Positions 1-7,578 of a stretch of 18,575 nucleotides of DNA are shown in pieces (positions within the stretch are counted from its first letter, which is position 1; every line of letters starts with the position of its first letter). Position numbers and translations under genes: made by a program. Location: NCBI GenBank assembly GCA_002386045.1, contig DGEQ01000104.1, positions 1,317 through 19,891 on the forward strand. The letters run 5' to 3'. The notes under the pieces were generated by a model. It searched no databases. It saw only the letters and a list, made by a program, of their open reading frames with translations, and was not told the origin of the DNA. Source of the DNA: Hungateiclostridiaceae bacterium UBA3922 (GTDB taxonomy: Bacteria; Bacillota; Clostridia; Acetivibrionales; DTU013).

Positions 1-149
1 GGCTCCTGCTTATCGGCGTGGAGGCGGTCAGGGGGAAGCCGCTGAGCCCGGAGAAGGAATCCATAATATCGCTGGCAGGGTTCATCATAATAATCCTGCT
101 GGGCATATATATAGCGTACAATGATATCCTGAGACTTGTGGTCGGCTGA
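1..149 (+). CDS. rseP: RIP metalloprotease RseP (site-2 protease), C-terminal end only
   Basis: Only the last 48 codons are present; the first complete codon starts at base 3 and TGA is at 147-149. The translation contains EAVRGKPLSPEKE, then a hydrophobic helix (IISLAGFIIIILLGIYIA) and YNDILRL. This is the characteristic C-terminus of RseP/YluC-type membrane zinc proteases, which cut transmembrane anti-sigma factors and leftover signal peptides inside the membrane. The HExxH and PDZ parts lie outside the window. The position immediately upstream of ispG and polC is the usual clostridial order, often preceded by dxr, cdsA and uppS, so those genes may lie to the left. That last point is inference. 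Confidence 0.87.
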   Translation, partial: LLLIGVEAVRGKPLSPEKESIISLAGFIIIILLGIYIAYNDILRLVVG

Positions 150-184
150 CCGGGAGTTGTGCGCTCGGCAGCCCGGACGGGAGG

Positions 185-1252
185 ATGGATGGGATAGTAA
201 GGAAAAAGACGAGGAAAATCCGCATCGGGGATATTTATATAGGCGGTGATGCGCCTGTCGCAGTACAGTCGATGACCAACACCGATACCAGGGATGTCGC
301 CTCCACGGTCGCCCAGATAAAGAGGCTGGAGGAAGCCGGATGCGACATCGTAAGGGTCGCCGTGCCCGACATCGAAGCCGCGAAGGCGCTCAGGAGCATC
401 AAAAGATCGATCCGGATACCGCTTGTTGCAGATATCCATTTCGACTTCAGGCTTGCCCTGGCAAGCATCGAAAACGGCGCCGACAAGATAAGGATCAATC
501 CGGGCAACATCGGCGGGGCCGACAGGGTGAAGAAAGTCGTGGAAGCGGCCAGGACAAGGGGCATCCCCATCAGGATCGGCGTGAATTCGGGGTCCCTTGA
601 GAAACCGATACTGGCAAAATACGGCGGGGTGACTCCCGAAGCCATGGTGGAAAGCGCGATGGGGCATATAAGGATGCTCGAAGACCTTGAGTTCGGGGAT
701 ATAGTCGTTTCCCTGAAAGCGTCGAACGTGCCCGTGACCATAGGATCATACAGGCTCATGTCGCAGAAGACAGATTATCCGCTGCATATTGGCGTGACGG
801 AGGCAGGAACGGTTTTCTCAGGCATGGTGAAGTCGGCTGTGGGACTTGGATGCCTCCTGGCGGAAGGTATCGGAGATACGCTGAGGGTATCCCTGACAGG
901 CGATCCGGAGCAGGAGGTGAGAGCGGGGATCGAGATCCTTAAAGCCCTGGAACTGCGCAGAGGAGGAGTTGAACTCATATCCTGCCCCACATGCGGGCGT
1001 ACCAGGATCGACCTGGTAAGGATAGCCAATGAAGTTGAAAAAAGGCTTGCCGGATACAGCAAACCGATCAAAGTCGCAGTCATGGGCTGCGCAGTCAACG
1101 GTCCCGGCGAAGCCCGCGAAGCCGACATCGGCATCGCCGGAGGCGACGGGGAAGCATTGCTGTTCAGGAAAGGCAGGATCATAAGGAAGGTCCCCCAGGA
1201 GCGCATCGTGGATGAACTCCTGGAAGAGATAGAGAAAATGCAGATAACCTGA
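185..1252 (+). CDS. ispG: 4-hydroxy-3-methylbut-2-enyl diphosphate synthase (flavodoxin), IspG/GcpE
   Basis: Encodes a 355-residue cytosolic [4Fe-4S] enzyme of the MEP isoprenoid pathway. It reductively converts methylerythritol cyclodiphosphate to HMBPP. The N-terminal TIM barrel is recognisable from VQSMTNTDTRD (27-37), VADIHFD (81-87) and INPGNIG (104-110). The C-terminal iron-sulfur domain has CPTCGR (Cys267, Cys270) and MGCAVNGPGE (Cys302, Glu309), which supply the three cysteine ligands and the glutamate expected for the cluster. Length is normal for the short bacterial form without the plant-type insert. No in-frame ATG, GTG or TTG exists between the preceding gene and ATG 185, so this start is forced, although GGGAGG (179-184) abuts it with no spacer. 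It lies 35 nt after rseP and 48 nt before polC, probably co-transcribed with both. The family call is very secure. Confidence 0.98.
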   Translation: MDGIVRKKTRKIRIGDIYIGGDAPVAVQSMTNTDTRDVASTVAQIKRLEEAGCDIVRVAVPDIEAAKALRSIKRSIRIPLVADIHFDFRLALASIENGADKIRINPGNIGGADRVKKVVEAARTRGIPIRIGVNSGSLEKPILAKYGGVTPEAMVESAMGHIRMLEDLEFGDIVVSLKASNVPVTIGSYRLMSQKTDYPLHIGVTEAGTVFSGMVKSAVGLGCLLAEGIGDTLRVSLTGDPEQEVRAGIEILKALELRRGGVELISCPTCGRTRIDLVRIANEVEKRLAGYSKPIKVAVMGCAVNGPGEAREADIGIAGGDGEALLFRKGRIIRKVPQERIVDELLEEIEKMQIT

Positions 1253-1300
1253 TAACTTGCATCATGATTTTACATCAACTTACAAAAGGGGATCTGTCAG

Positions 1301-4300
1301 ATGTCGGAGACGGCAATAAACAAAAGATTTACAGAAGTATTGGACGGCCTGGAGCTGGATGGAGCGGTATCGGGTTTTTTCCGAGAAGTAAGGATCGACA
1401 GCATCAGGATCTATAAAAAAACAGAGAAATTGGTGATCAAAGCTTCTGCAGACAGGCTCATACCTGTTCAGGCAATGGAACAGGCAGAGACCGCGCTGTC
1501 GGAAGCTTTTTCGCTGGATGTGGAAATACAGGTACGCTTCGTGATCGACCGGCCGCTTTCGGATATACTTGAGGAATACCGTGAAAGCATACTGTATGCT
1601 GCCAATTCCAGGGTCGCCCTGAGCAGGGGCATCCTTGACGGATGCACCTGGGAACTCGCAGGCGACAGGCTGGAGATCATGCTTGCGACAAAAGGCAGCG
1701 ATATATTGAAATCACACGGATGTGACAGGATCATCGAAGAGATAGTCGAAAACTCCTTCGGGCAAAAGATCACCGTGGATTTCCATGACCGCAGGCTGGA
1801 CGAGGAATTCAAGGAAGAATACAATGAATTCAAGGAAAATGAACAGGCGCGCATCAGGAGCCTGCTGACGGCCAAAGAAGAGCAGGCGGCCAGGCAAAGG
1901 AAAAAAAGGAAGGCAAACACGGATGATTCCGGTGTGGCAGATATAGTCATCGGTAAAAACTTCAGCGACAGCCTGATGAAGATGAGCGAAGTGACGCCGG
2001 ATTCTGGCAGGGTAGCCATCTGCGGGGACGTACTGAACGTCGAATTCAGGGAGGTCCGCGGCAAGTACCTGTGCATGTTCGACATGACCGACTATACCGG
2101 TTCCCTGACCGTGAAACTGTTCGTGCAGAAGGATGACCGCGATATCATGGAAGAACACATAAAACGGGGCGTACATCTGAAGGTAAGAGGGGACGCCCAG
2201 TATGACAGGTTCTCGAAAGACCTGACGGTGATGGCTTCAGATATAATCCTTCTGAGGAAGGATGAAAGGACGGACGATGCGGAGACCAAAAGGGTCGAAC
2301 TCCACCTGCACACACAGATGAGCGCGATGGATGCCGTCACGCCCGTGGAGAAACTGGTGGAAAGGGCGGCTCAATGGGGCCACAGGGCCATAGCGGTCAC
2401 CGACCACGGCGTCGTCCAGGCGTACCCGGACGCATACAGCGCAGGAAAGAAACATAACGTAAAAATCATATACGGAGTGGAATGTTACCTTGTCAATGAC
2501 GAAATACCCATAGTGACCGCTGTTGGCGGCGCCGATACGGAACACCGGCTGACCGGAGGTTTCGTGGTATTCGACATAGAGACCACGGGGCTCAATCCTT
2601 CCAGGGACGGGATAACGGAGATAGGCGCCGTCAAGGTGGAAAACGGGAAGATCGCCGACCGCTTCAGCACGTTCGTCGACCCCGGGATGCCGATACCGGA
2701 ACATATCACGAAGCTTACGGGGATCACTGATGCGATGGTTGCCGGCGCTCCCGGGATCAGCCGGGCTGTAGGGGATTTCCTGGATTTTGCCGCCGGATTG
2801 CCGCTAGTTGCGCACAACGCATCATTCGATACCGGTTTCATAAGGCACCATGCAAGGCAGTGCGGAATAGAGTTCAGCAATACGATCGTGGACACGCTGC
2901 AGCTCAGCAGGAAACTATTCCCGGAACTCAACAGGCATAAGCTGGACATCGTGGCAAAACACCTGGGCGTTTCCCTGAAAAACCATCACAGGGCCGTTGA
3001 CGATGCCCAGGCGACCGCGGAGATATTCATAAAGTGCCTTGAGATCCTGGTGGATAAGGGAGCGGTCACCGTAGGCGATATAGACAGGGTCCTGGCAGGG
3101 GAGACCGATCTCAGGAACCTGCCGGCATACCACGCGATACTGCTCGTCAGGGACAGGACCGGACTCAGGAACCTGTACAGGATCATTTCGGAGTCGCACC
3201 TGAAGTATTTCTACAAGAAGCCCAGGGTCCCAAGGAGCGTCCTGACCAGATACAGGGACGGCCTCCTGGTCGGCAGTGCATGTGAAGCAGGCGAACTTTA
3301 CAGGGCGCTCCTTGACGGCGCGAGCGACCAGGAAGCCGAGAAGATCGCAGGGTTTTACGATTACCTGGAAATACAGCCGCTCGGGAACAACGAGCACCTG
3401 GTCGAAAGCGGGAATGTACAGGATCACGATATGCTGAAGGAGCTGAACAGGAGGATAGTCCGGCTTGGAGAAAAACTGGACAAGCCTGTCGTTGCCACGT
3501 GCGACGTCCATTTCATGGACCCGCAGGACGAAGTGTTCAGGCGCATACTGATGCACGGCCAGGGATATGCCGATGCGGAAAGGCAGGCGCCGCTGTATTT
3601 CAGGACCACGGGGGAGATGCTGGAGGAATTCTCCTACCTCGGCGCGGAAAAGGCATATGAAGTCGTTGTCACGAATACGAACCTGGTGGCGGACATGGTG
3701 GAGGAAGTGGCGCCGATACCACAGGGCACTTACCCGCCGAAGATCGAAGGAGCCGAGGAAGAAATAGAAAGGCTTACTTATGAAAGGGCACATGAAATTT
3801 ACGGGGACCCGCTTCCAGGGATCGTCGCCCAAAGGCTTGAAAAAGAACTCAACTCGATCATAAAGAATGGGTTCGCCGTAATGTACCTGATAGCGCAGAA
3901 ACTGGTGGCAAAATCCAATGAAGACGGATACATAGTCGGTTCAAGAGGGTCCGTGGGTTCTTCGCTGGTGGCCACGATGACCGGGATAACAGAGGTGAAT
4001 CCTCTGCCGCCGCATTATATTTGTCCCGGATGCAGCCATTCGGAGTTCATAACGGACGGCTCGGTCGGTTCGGGATTCGACCTGCCTGCCCAAAAATGTC
4101 CTGAATGCGGCGAAATGATGAAAGGCGACGGTCACGACATACCGTTCGAGACTTTCCTCGGTTTCGACGGGGACAAGGCTCCGGACATCGACCTTAATTT
4201 CTCCGGCGAATACCAGGCCAGGGCGCACAAGTACACGGAAGTGCTTTTCGGTAAGGACCATGTCTACAGGGCCGGCACGATAGCCTCCGTAGCGGACAAG

Positions 4301-5602
4301 ACAGCCTATGGATTCGTCAGGAAATACCTTGAGGAAAAAGGCATAACGACTACGAATGCGGAAATAAACAGGCTCGTGGCGGGCTGCACTGGCATAAAGA
4401 GGACCACGGGCCAGCATCCGGGCGGCATAATAGTCATACCGGCCGACAGGGATGTCTACGATTTCACGCCGATACAGAGGCCGGCAGACGATACTTCGTC
4501 CAATGTGATAACCACGCATTTCGACTTCCATTCGCTGCATGACACGATACTAAAGCTGGATATACTCGGGCACGATGACCCGACCATGCTTAAAATGCTG
4601 TGCGACCTTACCGGCGTGGATATAAAGGATGTGCCTGTCAACGACGAAAAGGTGATGCAGTTATTTGTATCCACGGAGCCGCTGGGGATAAAACCCGAGG
4701 ATATCAACTGCCAGGTCGGCACATTCGCCCTACCTGAATTCGGGACCAGGTTCGTAAGACAGATGCTCCTGGACACAAAGCCGAAGACGTTTTCGGACCT
4801 GCTGCAGATAAGCGGCCTTTCACACGGAACGGACGTATGGCTGAACAATGCCCAGGACCTTATAAGGGACGGCGTCTGCACCATATCCGAAGTCATAGGC
4901 ACGAGGGACAGCATAATGACATACCTTATGTACAAGGGTCTTCCTCCGAAGTCCGCCTTCAAGATAATGGAGGATGTCAGGAAGGGCAGAGGTCTCAAGC
5001 CTGAATACGAGGAGGAAATGAAGGCCCATGGCGTTCCCGGGTGGTACATAGAATCCTGCAAGAAAATAAAGTATATGTTCCCCAAGGCCCACGCGGCTGC
5101 GTATGTGCTCATGGCGATAAGGATCGGCTGGTTCAAGGTTTATCACCCGCTGGCTTTTTATACCGCGTATTTTACGGTGCGTGCCGACGAATTCGATGCA
5201 ACGGTCATGGCAGGCGGCAAGAAGAAAGTGGAGAAAATGATAGAGGAACTGGAAAAACAGGGCAATTCCATTTCGGCAAAGGACAGGAATGTGCTTACGA
5301 TACTTGAGGTCGCCAATGAGATGTATGCAAGGGGCATCGCGTTCCTGCCGGTGGATCTTTACAAATCCGATGCCGTGAAGTTCACTATCCAGGGCAACGG
5401 CATCCGGCCGCCGCTCAATTCGCTGCCCGGGCTCGGAGACAATGCCGCCAGGGCTATTGCGGAGGCCCGTGCGCAGGGTGAGTTCGTTTCGGTCGACGAC
5501 CTGAAAATCAGGGCGAAAGTCAGCAGGAGCGTCATCGAGATACTTCAGCAGAGCGGTTGCCTCGACGGCATTCCTGAAAGCAGCCAGATGAGCTTTTTCT
5601 GA
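1301..5602 (+). CDS. polC: DNA polymerase III alpha subunit, Gram-positive type PolC
   Basis: Encodes 1433 residues, close to the usual PolC length, the replicative polymerase with built-in proofreading. Domains in order: N-terminal region (1-220), OB fold (about 235-315), first PHP half with HLHT (335-338) and TDHG (367-370), DEDDh 3'-5' exonuclease (about 420-580), second PHP half (about 605-800), then the polymerase core. The exonuclease shows DIETTG (Asp425, Glu427), HNASFD (Asp510) and HRAVDD (His563, Asp567). A zinc-finger set CPGC/CPEC (908, 911, 933, 936) precedes the palm. Palm aspartates are in PDIDLNFSGEYQ (Asp962, Asp964) and KLDILG (Asp1087). The protein ends in QMSFF (1429-1433), a beta-clamp-binding motif of the QLSLF type. 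The SD AAAAGGGGA (1284-1292) sits 8 nt before ATG. PolC of this layout is typical of Bacillota. No terminator follows. Confidence 0.99.
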   Translation: MSETAINKRFTEVLDGLELDGAVSGFFREVRIDSIRIYKKTEKLVIKASADRLIPVQAMEQAETALSEAFSLDVEIQVRFVIDRPLSDILEEYRESILYAANSRVALSRGILDGCTWELAGDRLEIMLATKGSDILKSHGCDRIIEEIVENSFGQKITVDFHDRRLDEEFKEEYNEFKENEQARIRSLLTAKEEQAARQRKKRKANTDDSGVADIVIGKNFSDSLMKMSEVTPDSGRVAICGDVLNVEFREVRGKYLCMFDMTDYTGSLTVKLFVQKDDRDIMEEHIKRGVHLKVRGDAQYDRFSKDLTVMASDIILLRKDERTDDAETKRVELHLHTQMSAMDAVTPVEKLVERAAQWGHRAIAVTDHGVVQAYPDAYSAGKKHNVKIIYGVECYLVNDEIPIVTAVGGADTEHRLTGGFVVFDIETTGLNPSRDGITEIGAVKVENGKIADRFSTFVDPGMPIPEHITKLTGITDAMVAGAPGISRAVGDFLDFAAGLPLVAHNASFDTGFIRHHARQCGIEFSNTIVDTLQLSRKLFPELNRHKLDIVAKHLGVSLKNHHRAVDDAQATAEIFIKCLEILVDKGAVTVGDIDRVLAGETDLRNLPAYHAILLVRDRTGLRNLYRIISESHLKYFYKKPRVPRSVLTRYRDGLLVGSACEAGELYRALLDGASDQEAEKIAGFYDYLEIQPLGNNEHLVESGNVQDHDMLKELNRRIVRLGEKLDKPVVATCDVHFMDPQDEVFRRILMHGQGYADAERQAPLYFRTTGEMLEEFSYLGAEKAYEVVVTNTNLVADMVEEVAPIPQGTYPPKIEGAEEEIERLTYERAHEIYGDPLPGIVAQRLEKELNSIIKNGFAVMYLIAQKLVAKSNEDGYIVGSRGSVGSSLVATMTGITEVNPLPPHYICPGCSHSEFITDGSVGSGFDLPAQKCPECGEMMKGDGHDIPFETFLGFDGDKAPDIDLNFSGEYQARAHKYTEVLFGKDHVYRAGTIASVADKTAYGFVRKYLEEKGITTTNAEINRLVAGCTGIKRTTGQHPGGIIVIPADRDVYDFTPIQRPADDTSSNVITTHFDFHSLHDTILKLDILGHDDPTMLKMLCDLTGVDIKDVPVNDEKVMQLFVSTEPLGIKPEDINCQVGTFALPEFGTRFVRQMLLDTKPKTFSDLLQISGLSHGTDVWLNNAQDLIRDGVCTISEVIGTRDSIMTYLMYKGLPPKSAFKIMEDVRKGRGLKPEYEEEMKAHGVPGWYIESCKKIKYMFPKAHAAAYVLMAIRIGWFKVYHPLAFYTAYFTVRADEFDATVMAGGKKKVEKMIEELEKQGNSISAKDRNVLTILEVANEMYARGIAFLPVDLYKSDAVKFTIQGNGIRPPLNSLPGLGDNAARAIAEARAQGEFVSVDDLKIRAKVSRSVIEILQQSGCLDGIPESSQMSFF

Positions 5603-5629
5603 GATGCAGCACAAACTGAAATAAAAGGA

Positions 5630-5658
5630 TTGATAAATGCAAATAATAGTGCTATAAT
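5630..5658 (+). promoter_or_regulatory. Sigma-A-type promoter for the rimP-nusA-infB operon
   Basis: TTGATA (5630-5635) and TATAAT (5653-5658) are separated by exactly 17 nt. TGC immediately precedes the -10 hexamer, giving an extended -10 element. The match to the housekeeping consensus is nearly perfect, and it lies 28 nt after the polC stop. Transcription should begin around 5664-5668, which leaves a leader of about 100 nt before rimP. Seen directly in sequence; activity is inferred. Confidence 0.88.
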
Positions 5659-5689
5659 ACATCGTGGACCAAGTATATCTTTTTTTTGG

Positions 5690-5725
5690 CAAAGAGTGGG
5701 CTTACCCCACTCTTTGTATTTAACA
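5690..5725 (+). promoter_or_regulatory. Leader hairpin and candidate attenuator upstream of rimP-nusA
   Basis: A perfect 11-bp inverted repeat (5690-5700 with 5706-5716, 5-nt loop) contains GAGTGGG/CCCACTC. It lies inside the predicted 5' leader. If the lower A-U pairs open, the 3' side reads TTTGTATTT, a weak U-rich tract. A stable stem with an imperfect U tract resembles a NusA-stimulated terminator. I recall that Bacillus subtilis NusA autoregulates by attenuation in the leader of this same operon, and that hairpins at this site are common in Firmicutes. Function here is inference. A T8 run (5680-5687) precedes the hairpin rather than following it. Confidence 0.6.
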
Positions 5726-5726
5726 A

Positions 5727-5746
5727 CCGGCCGTGAGTCAGGCCGG
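5727..5746 (+). other. Small hairpin just before the rimP ribosome binding site
   Basis: CCGGCC (5727-5732) and GGCCGG (5741-5746) form a 6-bp GC stem with an 8-nt loop. It ends at the A/G-rich segment (AAGGAACGGGG) that serves rimP. It could tune access to the ribosome binding site, but the sequence shows only that the stem is possible. Confidence 0.4.
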
Positions 5747-5764
5747 AAGGAACGGGGATGGGCG

Positions 5765-6226
5765 ATGGCGAGAAAAAAAGTGGAAGATATCGTTGAGGAA
5801 CTGGCAGTGCCGGTAGTCGAAGAACTGTCCTTCGAACTGGTGGACGTGGAATACCTGAAGGAAGGCGCCAACTGGTACCTGAGGATATACATAGACAAAC
5901 CGGGCGGAGTTACCATCGATGACTGCCAGGCCATGAGCGAGAGGATGAGCAATATACTTGACCGGGAGGATCCGATAAAACAGAGCTATATCCTTGAGGT
6001 CTCGTCACCCGGCGAAAGACCGCTCAAAAAGGACAGGGACTTCGAGCGCTTCAGGGGCGAGTTCGTGGAGGTCAGGCTTTACCAGCCGCTAAATGGCAAA
6101 AAGATATATGAAGGCGAACTGCTGGGTCTGAACGGAGATATCGTGGAGATAAGGACAGATGACGGTGTCATGATGGGATTCGACCGGAAGGATACGGCTC
6201 TTGTCAGACGGATCATCCGTTTCTAG
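5765..6226 (+). CDS. rimP: Ribosome maturation factor RimP
   Basis: Encodes 153 residues, the normal size. RimP binds the 30S precursor and is needed for efficient small-subunit assembly. The N-terminal alpha/beta domain includes YLRIYID (38-44) and the family hallmark LEVSSPGERPL (77-87). The C-terminal SH3-like barrel runs from about residue 92 and ends IRRIIRF-like (ALVRRIIRF). ATG 5765 is chosen because an A/G-rich SD (AGGAACGGGG, ending 5757) lies 7 nt upstream. The reading frame stays open back to a TTG at 5630, but that codon overlaps the promoter -35 box, so a longer protein is ruled out. First gene of the operon; nusA follows after 33 nt. Confidence 0.97.
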   Translation: MARKKVEDIVEELAVPVVEELSFELVDVEYLKEGANWYLRIYIDKPGGVTIDDCQAMSERMSNILDREDPIKQSYILEVSSPGERPLKKDRDFERFRGEFVEVRLYQPLNGKKIYEGELLGLNGDIVEIRTDDGVMMGFDRKDTALVRRIIRF

Positions 6227-6233
6227 AAGGTAT

Positions 6234-6263
6234 ATGGAGGTATTACGGGAGGTAAAAATATGA
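6234..6263 (+). other. Possible 9-codon leader ORF whose stop overlaps the nusA start
   Basis: ATG at 6234 opens a frame reading MEVLREVKI and ending at TGA 6261-6263, so the stop overlaps the nusA ATG (6260-6262) as ATGA. AGAAGG (6225-6230) lies 3 nt upstream. Such overlaps allow translational coupling. An ORF this short can arise by chance from GGAGGT-containing spacer sequence, so this is weak. Confidence 0.15.
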
Positions 6264-7573
6264 ATGCGGAACTGATTCGTGCATTGGATCAACTTGAAAA
6301 GGAAAGAGGAATAGAGAAGGAAGTCCTGATCGAGGCAATCGAAGCTGCCCTTGTTTCGGCGTACAAAAAGGATTTCGGCACCTCGCAGGACGTCAGGATA
6401 TCCATAGATCGTGACACCGGCGAAGTGAAAGTGTTTGCGCTCAAAAAGGTCACGGCAAAACCAATGGATGATAACAGCGAGATATCGCTGGAAGATGCAT
6501 TGAAGCTGGACAGCAGGTACGAGGAAAACGACATTGCCGAAGTGGAAGTCACACCGAGAAAATTCGGAAGGATCGCCGCCCAGACTGCCAAGAACGTTGT
6601 CCTGCAGAGGATACGGGAAACTGAGCGCAACCTGATATTCGAAGAGTATTACAACAAGGAAGGCGATATCGTCACCGGGATAGTCCAGCGCATCGACCGG
6701 AGGAACGTGATCATAGATCTCGGGAAAGCCGAAGCGATCATGCTGCCGTCAGAGCAGACCAATGGAGAGGAATACAGGTTCAATGACAGGCTCAAGGTCT
6801 ATATAGTGGAGGTCAAAAAGACCACCAAGGGTCCGCAGATACTTGTGTCCAGGACGCACCCGGGCCTTGTCAAGAGGCTTTTTGAACTGGAGGTCCCGGA
6901 AATCCATGACGGGACAGTCGAAATAAAGAGCATTTCCCGCGAAGCCGGTTCCAGGACCAAAATAGCCGTTTATTCAAAGGATCCGAACGTCGATCCCATC
7001 GGCGCATGCGTCGGACAGAGGGGGACGAGGGTGCAGGCGATCGTCGATGAACTCAGGGGCGAGAAGATCGACATAATCAAGTGGAGCAGCGATCCCGAGG
7101 AGTATATCTCGAGCAGCCTGAGCCCTGCAAAGGTCGTGCGGGTCGACATCGATGAGGAAACCAGGACGGCAAGGGTCATAGTACCTGACTTCCAGCTTTC
7201 GCTGGCGATCGGGAAAGAGGGCCAGAATGCAAGGCTTGCAGCCAGGCTGACCGGCTGGAAGATAGACATAAAGAGCGAATCACAGTACAGGGCTGCAATC
7301 GAGCAGCAGATATTCAGCATGGGCGTCAGCGATGACGAAGGAGCCGCCGAAGAAGCGGAAGAGGATTACGAAACGGATAACGCAGAAGAGTACGAAGAAG
7401 GTTACGAAGAAGGCTACGAAGAAGGTTACGAAGAAGAGTTCGAAGAGGATCAAGGGGAAAACCCTGAAGAAGATGACGCAGCCGCGTACGACGGAACCGA
7501 TGATGAGGGCGATACTGGAGAATACGCGGATGAAACCGATCCGGAACAAGACATTGAACCGGAACAGGAGTGA
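6260..7573 (+). CDS. nusA: Transcription termination/antitermination protein NusA with long acidic tail
   Basis: Encodes 437 residues. NusA binds RNA polymerase and nascent RNA and modulates pausing, termination and antitermination. The RNAP-binding N-terminal domain spans about 1-125, the S1 domain about 134-200 (EGDIVTGIVQRIDRRNVIID), and the tandem KH domains about 200-345. KH1 contains IGACVGQRGTR (247-257) and KH2 contains LAIGKEGQNARLAARL (315-330). From about residue 357 there is a non-family tail: 81 residues, about half Asp/Glu, no Lys or Arg, with consecutive YEEG units. Many Firmicutes NusA proteins stop soon after KH2; the E. coli protein also has acidic C-terminal domains, but these are folded. 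The SD GGGAGG (6247-6252) is 7 nt before ATG, and a second GGAGGT lies at 6236-6241. The stop overlaps a GTG that could serve ylxR. Confidence 0.98.
   Translation: MNAELIRALDQLEKERGIEKEVLIEAIEAALVSAYKKDFGTSQDVRISIDRDTGEVKVFALKKVTAKPMDDNSEISLEDALKLDSRYEENDIAEVEVTPRKFGRIAAQTAKNVVLQRIRETERNLIFEEYYNKEGDIVTGIVQRIDRRNVIIDLGKAEAIMLPSEQTNGEEYRFNDRLKVYIVEVKKTTKGPQILVSRTHPGLVKRLFELEVPEIHDGTVEIKSISREAGSRTKIAVYSKDPNVDPIGACVGQRGTRVQAIVDELRGEKIDIIKWSSDPEEYISSSLSPAKVVRVDIDEETRTARVIVPDFQLSLAIGKEGQNARLAARLTGWKIDIKSESQYRAAIEQQIFSMGVSDDEGAAEEAEEDYETDNAEEYEEGYEEGYEEGYEEEFEEDQGENPEEDDAAAYDGTDDEGDTGEYADETDPEQDIEPEQE
7391..7450 (+). repeat. 12-bp tandem repeats inside the nusA acidic tail
   Basis: Units of TACGAAGAAGGT start at 7391, 7403, 7415 and 7427, with a decayed fifth unit at 7439. 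They encode YEEG, YEEG, YEEG, YEEE, FEED. The near-identity of the first three units at the DNA level suggests recent slippage or duplication, so copy number may vary between strains. Confidence 0.9.
7566..7570 (+). promoter_or_regulatory. Ribosome binding site that selects the ylxR TTG start
   Basis: AGGAG (7566-7570) lies within the last codons of nusA. It is 8 nt before TTG 7579, ideal spacing, but it overlaps the G of the upstream GTG at 7570. TTG is therefore the better start. Confidence 0.65.
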
Positions 7574-7578
7574 GGCGC

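Noticed and set aside
150..176. Inverted repeat CCGGG / CCCGG between rseP and ispG
   Set aside because: Only 5 bp with a 17-nt loop and no U tract, so neither a terminator nor a convincing RNA element.
1257..1286. Promoter-like TTGCAT / TACAAA with 18-nt spacing before polC
   Set aside because: The -10 match is poor and overlaps the polC SD, which would put the transcript start only a few bases before the ATG.
5630..5764. An N-terminal extension of RimP from TTG 5630
   Set aside because: The extension would include the promoter -35 and -10 boxes and the leader hairpin, lacks an SD, and RimP from ATG 5765 already has full family length.
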